DNA of 64,000 bases from Bacillota bacterium (lineage in GTDB: Bacteria > Bacillota > Clostridia > Acetivibrionales > DSM-1351). The notes beneath the pieces are model-generated. The model was given only the letters and a program-made list of their open reading frames with translations, was not told the origin of the DNA and did no database searches. The DNA is taken from contig JAEWSZ010000171.1 of NCBI GenBank assembly GCA_023397905.1, positions 7,124-71,123 on the forward strand, written 5' to 3'. The translations under genes and the position numbers were made by a program. Below, piece by piece: positions 9,005 through 17,982 of the stretch (its first letter is position 1; each line of letters starts with the position of its first letter).

Positions 9005-9436
9005 TCAATGAAGATATTTTTTACATTCTTCAACATTATTTTGTTCAAGTATCAATAGTTTATTTGCCAGAGAAAGTATTTCATCATCAGCATCCGCGTA
9101 TTCTTTTAACTTCTTTGTTAAATTTATAATGCCCATAGTACTCCCCTGAATCAGCATCTCAGAAATATGGGAAGGAGATTTATTCGCCAGTGTTTTCAAA
9201 TTAACCATAGCATAAGCGGATCCCTTTGAAAAAACATTGATATCCTTTGCTACTTTATTAATTTCTTTCAATTTTTCTTCTGTACTATCATAAATCATTT
9301 TATACTCTTGCAACTGAGATCGGAGCATTTTTTTGTACTCTTCATCTTGTGAAATCCCAATTAATTGATGTATTGTATCTTTACCCATCTCTGCATTTTG
9401 ATGAATATAATTTAAAAATTCAACATTTCCATCCAT
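9005..9436 (-). CDS. Conserved four-helix protein of unknown function
   Basis: A protein of 143 residues, nearly all alpha-helical by its heptad-like pattern, starting MDGNVEFLNYIHQNAEMG. The ATG at 9434-9436 is preferred because GAGGTG lies 7 bp upstream. Similar proteins of about 145 residues, with the SPSHISEMLIQGSTMGI segment, are common in Clostridia and often annotated as hypothetical; the fold looks ferritin-like. No metal-ligand pattern (ExxH) is visible. Function is unknown. Confidence 0.7.
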   Translation of the reverse strand: MDGNVEFLNYIHQNAEMGKDTIHQLIGISQDEEYKKMLRSQLQEYKMIYDSTEEKLKEINKVAKDINVFSKGSAYAMVNLKTLANKSPSHISEMLIQGSTMGIINLTKKLKEYADADDEILSLANKLLILEQNNVEECKKYLH

Positions 9437-9481
9437 GATAAACACCTCGTCAAGTAGTATGCTCTAAAATACAGCATTTTA

Positions 9482-9784
9482 TTACTCAATATAAGTAGTC
9501 CACTTTCCGCAATTATTACAAAAATATATCGCAAAGTCCAAAATGTCATCAGCTTTATCTAAATCGAACGTGACAATTTCATTGCTTTTTATGATGCCGA
9601 TATTCCTTTGCCAAATACTGAAATCTTCCACCCCACAATTTGGGCACTCTGAATCGCACTTTCCGACGTGCTCAAAGTCATCAACAGTTATTCCATTGAC
9701 TTGTAAAAGCTTTACAACTGCTTCTTCGTAGCCAGTTTCGGAACAGCCCATTATCAAATCTTCCAATCTCAAAAATTCGCTCAT
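9482..9784 (-). CDS. Small zinc-ribbon-like protein
   Basis: A 100-residue acidic protein with two CxxC knuckles, CPNC near residue 47 and CNNC near residue 89, plus a Cys at residues 43 and 14. This suggests one bound zinc. AGGAGG lies 5 bp before the ATG, so it is probably expressed. It sits in a run of small genes that look like immunity genes, but no toxin-immunity family can be named. It could equally be a small regulator. Confidence 0.65.
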   Translation of the reverse strand: MSEFLRLEDLIMGCSETGYEEAVVKLLQVNGITVDDFEHVGKCDSECPNCGVEDFSIWQRNIGIIKSNEIVTFDLDKADDILDFAIYFCNNCGKWTTYIE

Positions 9785-9896
9785 AAAAGCCTCCTGTTGT
9801 TTTTAAATTCATCCACCTGAGTATTTAATGAAAAATCACTGCATATAGTGGCTTATCTGCTTCATTCCCCCTTAGAACTACAATGCGCCATCCGAA

Positions 9897-10136
9897 TTAC
9901 CGTCTAAAAAAGATGCCGCTCTCAAATTCAACAATAGGATTCTCACCTGCCTTAGGTAATATATTGAGACGCATAATCTGAGAACAACATCCTCTAATAT
10001 CTTCATTTTCAATATCATCTATCTCTAATAGGTAGTTGACCCCTTCGATATGTCTAATAAGTAATTTGTTTAATTCATTCTCCTTGATATTCTTATCTAC
10101 TGGTTCTGCGGGTTCATCTTCTCCGTTATCAGGCTT
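9897..10136 (-). pseudogene. Gene fragment without a start codon
   Basis: An open frame of 79 codons begins right after a stop at 10137-10139 and has no ATG or ribosome site near its start. It reads ELNKLLIRHIEGVNYLLEID, then GCCSQIMRLNILPKAGE, and ends ESGIFFRR-stop. The family is not recognised. The coding look and the missing start suggest the 3' end of a broken gene. It is part of the 460-bp gap between the zinc-ribbon gene and arr, which otherwise holds only a repeat copy. Confidence 0.4.
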
Positions 10137-10167
10137 TCAAATGCGTTCTATCCTCACAACCGCTTCT

Positions 10168-10222
10168 GTATGCCTTGAACGGTCAAAAAGATACCGATTG
10201 AACCTGGCGGGATCTTGGCAGC
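10168..10222 (+). repeat. Island repeat, copy 2
   Basis: A diverged copy of the island repeat (TATGCCTTGAACGG..., then GATTGAACCTGGCGGGA and CTTGGCAG). It lies 26 bp beyond the 3' end of the arr gene and shares flanking bases (CTGTATGCCTTGA) with copies 3 and 4. Confidence 0.65.
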
Positions 10223-10248
10223 ATTAAAGTATCCAAATTGATATATCC

Positions 10249-10998
10249 TCAATTAATAATATCTCCTTTGTTATTAGCCAACTTTTCACGCCATTGTTGT
10301 AATTCCTCAGGCCTCTGTTTCTCCCATTCTGTTTCTTCTCCAACAATTTTCAATGGTTCCCGTGAGCGATATGAACGTGTCAAATTGCCTGGAAATTTCT
10401 TGTCTGTGACATTTGGGTCATTTTCAAATTCCCCTATTGGTTCTACAATATAAACTCGTTCTCTTCCATTTCCTTTTGCTAATGAAGCTGCAAGTCCTGC
10501 ACCATTAACAAGGGCTGTGAAATAAATGTGATTCATTTTGAGGTCAGGTTTATAATTCGAATCCCCCCCTGCTGTCAGCAGATCACCAACCTGCAAATCC
10601 GCTTTTGTCCCGTGATAAAATGGACCTTTATCAGAGGGTAAAACATTGTACGAATTAGATAGATCATAATTCATTTTTGACTTGTCAGGATCGCTTAGCT
10701 CCTCATAGCATTTGGCAATATTTAAATACAGCGATGTGAAAGTACTCTTAACGCTGTCATCATTTAGTTTTAATGCAAGCTGCAATGATGTCTCCAACCA
10801 TTTTAATTTATCTGAAATACTTTTTTGATGTCGAGCCACATAATAGGCTGCAATAAATCTTTCAAAGTCATTTTTAGCTTCACACCATGCTTTAAAAAAC
10901 AGCATGCCTGCATCTTCGGGTTTGTTACTATCTTCCATTCCAATACCCATTATACACAGTTTAATAATATTGTTATTAGGGTCAAATTGAATTTTCAT
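10249..10998 (-). CDS. arr: Rifampin ADP-ribosyltransferase with N-terminal helical domain
   Basis: Residues 115-249 are a full Arr enzyme, which inactivates rifamycins by transferring ADP-ribose from NAD+ in the cytoplasm. Visible are GPFYHGTKADLQVGDLL (NAD-binding His), MNHIYFTALVNGAGLAASLA with the Tyr, and ENDPNVTDKKFPGN (Asp), then TRSYRS and EPLKIVG. Free-standing Arr is about 140 residues. Here about 115 residues of helical, TPR-like sequence precede it (LFFKAWCEAKNDFERFIAAY; WLETSLQLALKLND; LYLNIAKCYEELSD). AGAGGTG before the ATG supports the long start. The fusion may add a partner-binding part. Its place among mobile remnants suggests acquisition. The Arr call is firm; the role of the N-terminus is inferred. 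Confidence 0.9.
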   Translation of the reverse strand: MKIQFDPNNNIIKLCIMGIGMEDSNKPEDAGMLFFKAWCEAKNDFERFIAAYYVARHQKSISDKLKWLETSLQLALKLNDDSVKSTFTSLYLNIAKCYEELSDPDKSKMNYDLSNSYNVLPSDKGPFYHGTKADLQVGDLLTAGGDSNYKPDLKMNHIYFTALVNGAGLAASLAKGNGRERVYIVEPIGEFENDPNVTDKKFPGNLTRSYRSREPLKIVGEETEWEKQRPEELQQWREKLANNKGDIIN

Positions 10999-11052
10999 CT
11001 TATTTCACCTCTTAATTATTGTATTCTTCACTCTTCGTTTATTTCTCCACCC

Positions 11053-11250
11053 TTATAATAATTTTCGGTCAATTCCCCGTAAATCTTCAAGAACATCAAA
11101 ATAATGCAAATCAGAACTTACAACATATGAATTATTTTCTATATTGTTTTTTACTTGACCGATCGAAATAGTGGGATCAAACTTCCTTATCAGTGCGACA
11201 TATTTTACTACTTTTAAATCTTTTTCTAATTTCAATTGTACTATTTTCAT
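11053..11250 (-). CDS. Small hypothetical protein
   Basis: A 65-residue protein with a good ribosome site (AAAGGGG, 8 bp before ATG). It starts MKIVQLKLEKDLKVVKYVAL and has a beta-helix-beta look. No family is recognised. It lies between arr and an Imm22-type gene and may be a small immunity-like protein or a truncated one. Confidence 0.45.
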   Translation of the reverse strand: MKIVQLKLEKDLKVVKYVALIRKFDPTISIGQVKNNIENNSYVVSSDLHYFDVLEDLRGIDRKLL

Positions 11251-11350
11251 ATGTATATCCCCTTTAATACTTAAAAGTAATGTTGATTCACATTTTCTGG
11301 TTGTACGTATCGTTCTAACAACGGTTCATATGTTTTAGTTTTAACAATAC

Positions 11351-11746
11351 TCATTCCTCATATATTACAGAACCAATATATCTAAGTATTCTACCATCAA
11401 AAATAGTTTCATCAACAATTTCTTCATACTCATAATCATATACTCGTATTGATACATTATATTTTTCTGTTAATTCACCACCATAAAACTCTTCAAGTTC
11501 ATTTATCATTATTTCCGAATCTGACGCATCTTTTAATAATTGCCCCAATGAAGAAATTGGAGAGTTTTTATAACTATATTCAATTAAATCCTCATCAAGA
11601 TCAATAAAGTTTATTTTGAAATCAACCATAAACTTAGAGGGTATTCCATCACCATTCTCATTATATTTAATGTCCAGATATTCTCTTACCAAGTCTTCAC
11701 TACTACAATTTCCCACCCAAATTGATACTGCCCCGGGGTTATCCAT
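11351..11746 (-). CDS. Imm22-family immunity protein
   Basis: A 131-residue acidic protein matching the Imm22 family: VSIWVGNCSSEDLVREYLDI at residues 7-26, then NENGDGIPSKFMVDF and IDLDEDLIEYSY. Imm22 proteins protect cells against polymorphic toxins delivered by kin or neighbours. CGGAGG lies 9 bp before the ATG. No toxin gene is next to it, so it may be an orphan immunity gene that guards against foreign toxins. The family match was made by eye. Confidence 0.75.
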   Translation of the reverse strand: MDNPGAVSIWVGNCSSEDLVREYLDIKYNENGDGIPSKFMVDFKINFIDLDEDLIEYSYKNSPISSLGQLLKDASDSEIMINELEEFYGGELTEKYNVSIRVYDYEYEEIVDETIFDGRILRYIGSVIYEE

Positions 11747-11949
11747 TAATAAATTCCTCCGTTAATTCTTTTCGAGTTATTTACAGCCAATATAATTCTT
11801 ATCAAGTGTAAGCTTGTTTACACTCCGTAAAATTCTTTTATATTTTGCAGAACTAGCATTTTTTCTTTATTTATTTCTTCCAACAGCTCATCTCATAAAT
11901 CGCTATACAAAAGTAAAAACACACTTCCATGTAATCCCTTGAATAATAC

Positions 11950-12153
11950 TTACATAATTAGAACAATTATGTATTCTATGATTTTTTTACAAAAACCTCC
12001 TTTGACATACGTTTCAGCAAAGCTTTGCATAACCTTATTAGAATAATTTTCGCCCTTTGAATGAGAAATGTTCATGACATCTAAAGTAACCTTATATTGT
12101 GAACCTGCATATATGGATAACATGTACACAGATTCTAATCCCTCAATACTCAT
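11950..12153 (-). CDS. Small hypothetical protein, possibly truncated
   Basis: A 67-residue frame starting MSIEGLESVYMLSIYAGSQY, without a clear ribosome site. The end (EYIIVLIM) looks like run-on sequence. It may be the 5' part of an immunity-like gene. No family is recognised, and it may not be expressed. Confidence 0.3.
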   Translation of the reverse strand: MSIEGLESVYMLSIYAGSQYKVTLDVMNISHSKGENYSNKVMQSFAETYVKGGFCKKIIEYIIVLIM

Positions 12154-12309
12154 AATTGTTATTCTTTCAGATTTATTTTCTCTTATTACATATCACATTC
12201 TACACCCGTATAGTTTAGTTCCATAGCGCCTTCGTTTCTTAAATATACCTCTTCTAATATGGTATGAAATTTATCCGATGTGTCTCTCCATCAAGACCTG
12301 ATTAATTGC

Positions 12310-12783
12310 TTATTCAAAAAGCATATTTATAAATTCTTCAAAACTATTGGAAATTGTATTTGTTGAAGGATCAAGATCTTCGGATTCATCATTATACCAA
12401 ATAGCTATCTGAGGCTTTTCTCTATCATCATAATAATCCAAACATACAAAATCACCGCCAAATAGAGCAGCAATTGGTACTAACTCAGCTCCGACTAAGT
12501 CTTCATCAGTTATTAACCTTGCATCTAGCATGGTTAAATTAACATCAATATCATACATACCCATTTCATGATTTTCCGAATCCTCTAAAATGCATAAAAA
12601 TCTTTCAATAACATACTTATTCTTTTCAAATAAAAATGTTTTTTCTACTGGTACACAACCATTATTTTTCGAAATGAAATTCCGATAATCTGCTGGTATT
12701 TTCACCTTCCAATATTGTTCTTCCTTATTTATCAGTTCTTCGGTTGGCAACGGCCTTATTATAGAATTTTCAACAACTCTCAT
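12310..12783 (-). CDS. SMI1/KNR4 (SUKH) family immunity protein
   Basis: A 157-residue protein of the SUKH superfamily, which is frequent among immunity proteins of bacterial toxin systems. Family marks are IPADYRNFISKNNGCVP near residue 40, LVPIAALFGGDFVCLDY near 107, and a C-terminal SFEEFINMLFE. The ATG at 12783 (MRVVENSII) is chosen over an upstream in-frame ATG at 12819 because AGAGG precedes it. It follows the ParB-like gene on the same strand. No cognate toxin is in the window. Confidence 0.8.
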   Translation of the reverse strand: MRVVENSIIRPLPTEELINKEEQYWKVKIPADYRNFISKNNGCVPVEKTFLFEKNKYVIERFLCILEDSENHEMGMYDIDVNLTMLDARLITDEDLVGAELVPIAALFGGDFVCLDYYDDREKPQIAIWYNDESEDLDPSTNTISNSFEEFINMLFE

Positions 12784-12829
12784 TCTTTGATTCCTCTTCT
12801 TTCTATTGCAATATATCATAGCGAAACTG

Positions 12830-13980
12830 TCAAGCCGAAAAGTATTTATCTATAATTTTCTTTATCTCCGGGTGCTCTTTATCGCCCTCAATAAGATAGT
12901 CTACGAAGAAATTCTCAACCTCTTCATCTTTTATTTCTGCAAGCAGCCCATAAATCCTATACCAAACCGGCGTATAGGAATAGTTTCTACAAAAATAAAA
13001 CGCCATTTCCTTGAAACGCGGATTCTTTAGAAAATATAACGCTACCGCAATATTTAGGGCAGCTTGGTCTGATAGAACTTCCTTATTCCTTAATATACGG
13101 TTTAACCTTTCGTCCGATATATCCCCTGCCCATTGTTGCCTTGCAACAGTTAAAGCATCAGGGAAGACCTTTTCAACTTCTAATATTTCCTGTGGCCATT
13201 CATAGTTTTTATCAAAATCCGTATTCCGCATTGATAAGTATTTTCCTGTTTCGCCTTTGCTTAGCTGCCCAAATTTAAATGATTTCATTATTTGTTCCAT
13301 AGGTGTATTCAACTCATCTGACACTAAAAGTACGCCATTTATTGATATTCCACCTTTATTATTTGAGTTGTCATTCGGCATGGACACTGAACTTGTGGGG
13401 ATTATAACAAGCGTTTTCAGCTTTTTCTTGTCCAATGCAGCAGCTACAGCCTTATGATGCCCATCTATCAATGCGCACAGATATCCGTCCATATGATAAG
13501 CAATCGCCCTATATTCATCATTATTTCTATAGAACTCAGCCTGCTGATGATTATAGTGGGATGGCGGCTGTGTCGGTAAAATATAGTATGGTTTTTCGTT
13601 GCTCCACAAACCATCTCCGCCATATATCGGGCATGAAGCTTTATTATAAGTTGGCGTATTATTCAGTTTCCAGAAGAATTCCCCATTGCCATTTGTGGGG
13701 CACAATTCTGTATCAACGAATGCATAGTAGCCCGATGGCAATAATCCCAATAAAAGCTGAAGGTTTTCAAGGGACTTCTCTAATGATATAAATTTATGAT
13801 TCAAAACTTCCCGCAACTCAGATATTACTTTTTGGTCGCTCATATTAAGACCGTATCCAGCCGCAACAAGCTTTTCACATAGAAAACCAATCCGTCGCCA
13901 CCCCACTCATTTTGGTGGGATTCTGGTGGTTTTACTATAATTATTTCTGGTTCAGCTTTCTTTATGAGATTTCGAAACAT
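12830..13980 (-). pseudogene. ParB/Srx-like domain protein, frameshifted near its 5' end
   Basis: A frame of 358 codons (12830-13906) contains YLCALIDGHHKAVAAALDKK, the pattern of ParB/sulfiredoxin-like domains (DGHHR), then an all-helical C-terminal half. It has no ribosome site. An ATG at 13978-13980 with GGAGG 5 bp upstream opens a different frame that reads MFRNLIKKAEPEIIIVKPPE and runs out shortly after. Joining the two near 13890 gives a continuous protein of about 380 residues (GGDG... then FLCEKLVAAGYG). So the gene most likely carries a one-base frameshift. Its role is unknown; similar proteins occur beside immunity genes. Confidence 0.65.
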
Positions 13981-14060
13981 TGCAACCTCCAAAGATCTTA
14001 TGTCTTTTCTGTTCGTAATTTCTGCAAACTTTACTAACCTAAAAGACATTCCATAGCACA

Positions 14061-14082
14061 AAACAAGCTTTTCAGCTTGTTT
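14061..14082. terminator. Short hairpin, possible terminator
   Basis: AAACAAGCT and AGCTTGTTT form a perfect 9-bp stem with a 4-base loop. It lies between the broken DUF4259 gene and the ParB-like gene, both on the minus strand. The T-run is short on either strand. Confidence 0.5.
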
Positions 14083-14150
14083 CTTCTGCGTTGGGTTTTA
14101 CCTCTATCAATCTGTGTCGGAGGCTTTACCTCAATTCTTATTGACATTTA

Positions 14151-14292
14151 TTAGTATATCACAGATTCAGTAATTCTGAAATGGCCTTTTCCGAGTTCCA
14201 GCTTCCCGCCCTCCGGTAGATTTCTTCTGATAAACCCCACAGCATCCAGTCCGGCGTCCGATTCAAAAGCGGTTATTCCCCCAGCCTCCCAT
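14151..14292 (-). pseudogene. DUF4259-type protein fragment with frameshift
   Basis: After AAAGGAGAG an ATG at 14290-14292 opens MGGWGNNRF, then a stop. A one-base shift continues ESDAGLDAVGFIRRNLPEGG and KLELGKGHFRITE. DUF4259 proteins start MGAWG...F..D.ALD, so this is the first third of such a gene, frameshifted at a run of T and cut at its 3' end. DUF4259 is another family often seen with toxin-immunity loci. The stretch 14293-14403 holds no gene. Confidence 0.6.
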
Positions 14293-14403
14293 TGGTTTTC
14301 TCTCCTTTACATTCCAAGTCAAGTATAGTCCAGTGTATACTTGCATAAGGATAGTGGAAATTTACAGCAAAATATGGTACGATGATTTTTAACAAGAATT
14401 GAA

Positions 14404-15141
14404 TTGCTAATTATTTACAAATGCGTAAGAGGTGTGTTAGATAAGACAGTCAAAGAAATAAAGGAAAAACTTTCAAAAAAAGCTATTGTTTTTGAAACAG
14501 GGGGAAAAAGACCAACTGGTGAATTACTCGAAAGTTGGATTGGCAGTATTCGCTGGCAGTATGAAGGTGAAAGCTTTCCTAAAGATAAAAGAGGAAATAA
14601 CATGATTCCTATCGCAACAATTTTCTTGAAAAGCTTGCCTTTTTTACCATTGGAGTTGTCTGGAATTGAGCTTGTCACAATATTTATGTCAAAAGATGTT
14701 TGGGATAACCTTATATCAGAAGATTTGAGTCCTTGGTTTTGCATTCGTACATATAGTTCATTAGAACAGTTAGTTCAATGTGAGTATCAAACTGATAATA
14801 TAAAGCCGTTTCCACTTATACCTCAATTGATAGAAAATGATTATCCCTGTTGGGATGGTGGCGGAATTCCGGAAGAAATTGAAGATATGATACTTCAATT
14901 AGAGACAACCGAAGGAATAAATTATTTTGATGATATATGCGAAGAAATATATGCCCAGCACAAAGTTGGTGGTTATCCTGCTTTTTGCCAACCTGGGTAT
15001 TACTTTGGTAATGGCTATGAATTTGTTTTGCAAATCTCATCAGATGCAAAAGCCTTGTTTAATATTGTAGATAGTGGAAGTTTCTATTTCTTCTATAATC
15101 CGCAAAAATCTGATTGGAAAGTATATTGTGATTTCTATTGA
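14404..15141 (+). CDS. DUF1963 (YwqG-like) protein
   Basis: A protein of up to 245 residues resembling the YwqG/DUF1963 family. It has a late block HKVGGYPAFCQPGYYFGNGY, then FVLQISSDAKALFNIVDSG and FYFFYNPQKSDWKVYCDFY, which is the usual C-terminal pattern. YwqG lies in a toxin/immunity cluster in B. subtilis, though its function is unproven. The start is uncertain: TTG at 14404 or GTG at 14434 are possible and neither has a well-spaced ribosome site. It is on the opposite strand from its neighbours. Confidence 0.7.
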   Translation: MLIIYKCVRGVLDKTVKEIKEKLSKKAIVFETGGKRPTGELLESWIGSIRWQYEGESFPKDKRGNNMIPIATIFLKSLPFLPLELSGIELVTIFMSKDVWDNLISEDLSPWFCIRTYSSLEQLVQCEYQTDNIKPFPLIPQLIENDYPCWDGGGIPEEIEDMILQLETTEGINYFDDICEEIYAQHKVGGYPAFCQPGYYFGNGYEFVLQISSDAKALFNIVDSGSFYFFYNPQKSDWKVYCDFY

Positions 15142-15164
15142 TGCTTCGCAAAGTGAGCATAATG

Positions 15165-15343
15165 GGAACCTGCAATCAAATCGAGGAACAGACTGAATTA
15201 GGTCTATTGCAGGGGAATACAACTTTATTGACCACAGTTTTGATCTGACCAGACGCATCGTTCCATGTGCTTTCGATTGCACCTGCCACATCGCCGCTGC
15301 CAGCGGCATATGCAGTTGTACTTCTTCCTGCGGCGTATCTCAG
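15165..15343 (-). pseudogene. Remnant resembling a conjugative-element DUF3852 protein
   Basis: On the minus strand a frame reads YAAGRSTTAYAAGSGDVAG, then AIESTWNDASGQIKTVVNKV and VFP. A one-base shift at a run of C continues AIDLI. This resembles the small membrane protein DUF3852 of Tn916/Tn1549-like conjugative elements, whose centre reads IKTVVNxVVFPxIDLILAV. There is no start and the membrane part is gone. If right, it shows that a conjugative element once stood here. Confidence 0.5.
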
Positions 15344-15351
15344 AAAGCAGA

Positions 15352-16108
15352 TCATATTTGTTCATTACGTTTATTTTTTTGCAAGCATGACAATTCTTGA
15401 TCAAACCATGTTTCAATGTCATCTCGTATATCTAAAACAGAATCATCCAAAGATATGGGAAGTCCACGGCAACCACCATCACAATGACCAATTTCTCTTT
15501 TTCTGCCGCAGCCATATCCCTTTGCAATCAGTTCCTGCAAAATTGGAGGAAACGTTTTGAGGGTGTCAGTGTATTCGTGCGTCTTTGTCGATTTCACATT
15601 GATATGATAGCCATTGTTGAGGGAAGCGTTAATTCCCCATAAATCTTTCTGTTTATAACAATACTTTATATAGATATGAAATCCTTTTACTTCCACAACG
15701 CAGGTAAGTCCTTTATCCATATAGCGCTGATGCAGTTGCAGAATGAAATCCTGCACATCTGCGGATAAAGGCTTTATCGTATCCTGCACGATGGAAAGCA
15801 CATCGGTTTCATCCTTTTTCAATACCCTGTAATCACAGCGCAAAAAAATATCCTGGTTGACGAGGGTGCCATGGTCTATTTCGGCGATTGCCATGACCTT
15901 CAGGCCTGTCAGCATAGCGGGGTTATCTGGATATGTAATCTTTACGGTTTTGATGTCTAACAAGTTTTGCTTTTTTTCATTTATATCTATGCCGTCAATG
16001 CAAATACCGCAATCCACCAGAAACCTCAGGCATTCAAGGTTTTTGGTTACAGACAGCTTCCCAAATTTCCTTTAAATAGCTTGCCACATCCTGAAGCGTT
16101 TTTCTCAT
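15352..16108 (-). pseudogene. Unknown protein, frameshifted near the 5' end
   Basis: The main frame (15352-16017, 221 codons) has no ribosome site at its first ATG. The ATG at 16106-16108 has AGAGGTG 6 bp upstream and reads MRKTLQDVASYLKEIWEAV, then stops after 24 codons. A one-base shift joins it to KNLECLRFLVDCGI in the main frame. The protein would be about 245 residues. It has a Cys/Gly-rich C-terminal part (GYGCGRKREIGHCDGGCRG). No family is recognised. The shift could be a real mutation or a sequencing error. Confidence 0.5.
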
Positions 16109-16280
16109 GCGTTTCACCTCTTGTAATTTACTTTGCCTTATAACTCTAAAACTAATTTGATGGTGACATCATGGCCGGTCAGTGCAGCGAATGGAGAAAA
16201 CTAAGCTGCCCGGTCAATGACCGACATATGAAGATGTGTCGTAGTGATCCATCAACTAAAGCTATTTGACTCTGCACTCC

Positions 16281-16772
16281 TTAAAAAATGCCCCCATTTT
16301 TCATTTCAGTCTTATTTAAAAAATCAATGTGGTATAATTTTTCCCAATGGTTGATGTTTAATGTTCCCTTTGTGAGATGGATTGCTAAAAAGCAACAACT
16401 CTCGTCCTTTTCATTATTTGCCATATCATACCACTCTGCAAAAGCTGTGCGGAGCTTGGTTCTTAATTCGGCATTTTTCGGGTCAAGCACCCAACCAAGG
16501 TTTTCAGCTACTCCATTAGCGGTAAACATCTCTAAGCATCCTGCAACCGAAACCTCCTGGTTTTGTGCGATTAGTTGCATTTTGTTTGATTTGCCATGTG
16601 TAACAACATAAAATGTGCCGTCTTCATAATAGGCGTCCACACTACGGACAACAGGGCGCGGCTTTCCGTCAGTACCCGGGTCTCGTGCAACCGTCGCAAG
16701 TGAAATAATATTGTCTTTGCCGTTGCCAAATTTTTCTTCGAGTAGTTTCAATCCTTCTTGGTAGTTGCTCAT
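16281..16772 (-). CDS. Pyridoxamine 5'-phosphate oxidase-like flavin-binding protein
   Basis: A 163-residue split-barrel protein of the PPOX class. Features are IISLATVARDPGTDGKPRPV near residue 25, TFYVVTHGKSNKMQLI (substrate/FMN phosphate region), and VSVAGCLEMFTANGVAENLG. The ATG at 16772 (MSNYQEG) is chosen for its GGAGG site 8 bp upstream. It lies 29 bp after the AraC/GyrI regulator gene on the same strand. The role is likely FMN- or F420-type reduction of a small molecule, but the substrate is unknown. Confidence 0.82.
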   Translation of the reverse strand: MSNYQEGLKLLEEKFGNGKDNIISLATVARDPGTDGKPRPVVRSVDAYYEDGTFYVVTHGKSNKMQLIAQNQEVSVAGCLEMFTANGVAENLGWVLDPKNAELRTKLRTAFAEWYDMANNEKDESCCFLAIHLTKGTLNINHWEKLYHIDFLNKTEMKNGGIF

Positions 16773-16801
16773 TTGCTTTTCCTCCAGCATTAAATTTTAT
16801 A

Positions 16802-17707
16802 TTATCCCCGTTTTTTAAACGGAATCCATAACTCTGCATAAACGATGTTAGACTTGTTTTTATAATACATTTCAGGAAAAAATCCGTCCGCAATTAAACC
16901 ATGCTTTTTCAGCCAAAACCGAGTGTATTTCATTGCCTTACCCATACCAACTATCATCTCCTCGTGGTTTTCTGATTCATATCCGCAGACCACATATTCT
17001 CGTATGGGTAGTTGCCAATTAGTAAAGTTATGAATTTTCTCATCTTTATTAATTTCCGCACCGATAAAATAACTCGAATAACCATCTGGCGCATCGCCCT
17101 GATAAGAAACACCAATCCAACGCCCTTCTGAGACATGTTGGATATTCGGAAGTTCCCTATAAAACCTATCCCAAATTTCACCAACCGTATCAATGCCGGT
17201 TTTTTCGCCAAGCATTTTACCATAACTGAAAGGATAATAGCCTGTCACACCAAGAAAGTTAATTGGTTTTTCGAGAAATTTACGGTTCATTTCCAGAACT
17301 AATCCATCACTAATCAGCGGTACGCCCTCATTGATCACAAAATAACCAAGTAATAAATCGGGCTTATCAAAATTTTGTAAACTAATAGCCTTGCTTCGGT
17401 ACTGCGATGGGCTAATCCCATAGGTTTTCGTAAAAGCACGTGTAAAAGTTATGTGACTCCCAAAACCGTATTTCATCGCAATGTCAATAATGCGGTTCGC
17501 TTTGTCACGTAGCATAATTGTGGATTTTGCCAAACGGCGCAACTTAATATAATCTCGAACTGACGTTTTTACCAGTCGTGTGAATAATCTCTGATAATAA
17601 AACAGTGACAGTCCAGCGATTTCTGCAAGTCTATCGATTTCAATTTCTTCGCCAAGATTTTCTTCAATATAGTTCAGAGTTTTTTGTATGGATTCCCACG
17701 CGTGCAT
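16802..17707 (-). CDS. AraC-family regulator with GyrI-like effector domain
   Basis: A 301-residue regulator. Residues 5-105 form two helix-turn-helix units (LAEIAGLSLFYYQRLFTRLV; DIAMKYGFGSHITFTRAFTK; GISPSQYR). Residues about 125-301 form a GyrI/SOUL-like ligand domain (VGEIWDRFYRELPN; WIGVSYQGD; CGYESENHEE; YAELWIPF). Such proteins, like Rob or BmrR relatives, sense drugs or lipophilic cations. AGAGAGGT precedes the ATG. It probably controls the PPOX gene that follows it. Confidence 0.88.
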   Translation of the reverse strand: MHAWESIQKTLNYIEENLGEEIEIDRLAEIAGLSLFYYQRLFTRLVKTSVRDYIKLRRLAKSTIMLRDKANRIIDIAMKYGFGSHITFTRAFTKTYGISPSQYRSKAISLQNFDKPDLLLGYFVINEGVPLISDGLVLEMNRKFLEKPINFLGVTGYYPFSYGKMLGEKTGIDTVGEIWDRFYRELPNIQHVSEGRWIGVSYQGDAPDGYSSYFIGAEINKDEKIHNFTNWQLPIREYVVCGYESENHEEMIVGMGKAMKYTRFWLKKHGLIADGFFPEMYYKNKSNIVYAELWIPFKKRG

Positions 17708-17982
17708 ATTGATTACCTCTCTATAAACAATATACCATAAATTAGAAAGAGATACTTAACCATGTCTGCTCTTTTTCAACACCTCTTCTATTGTTTCTAA
17801 AATATTATATCTAAACATTAAAGGATTTTTTAGCTGTGTTTTTTCATAAGGAATTCATTGTGCGATAATGAGCCCAGCTATAGTAAATGTATAAATCGCT
17901 TTGATTATCAAAATGACTATGATAAACTGAATTTATTACTATCATTATTGTAGTAATTATCAATCTAACTAAGGAGGTTCAT

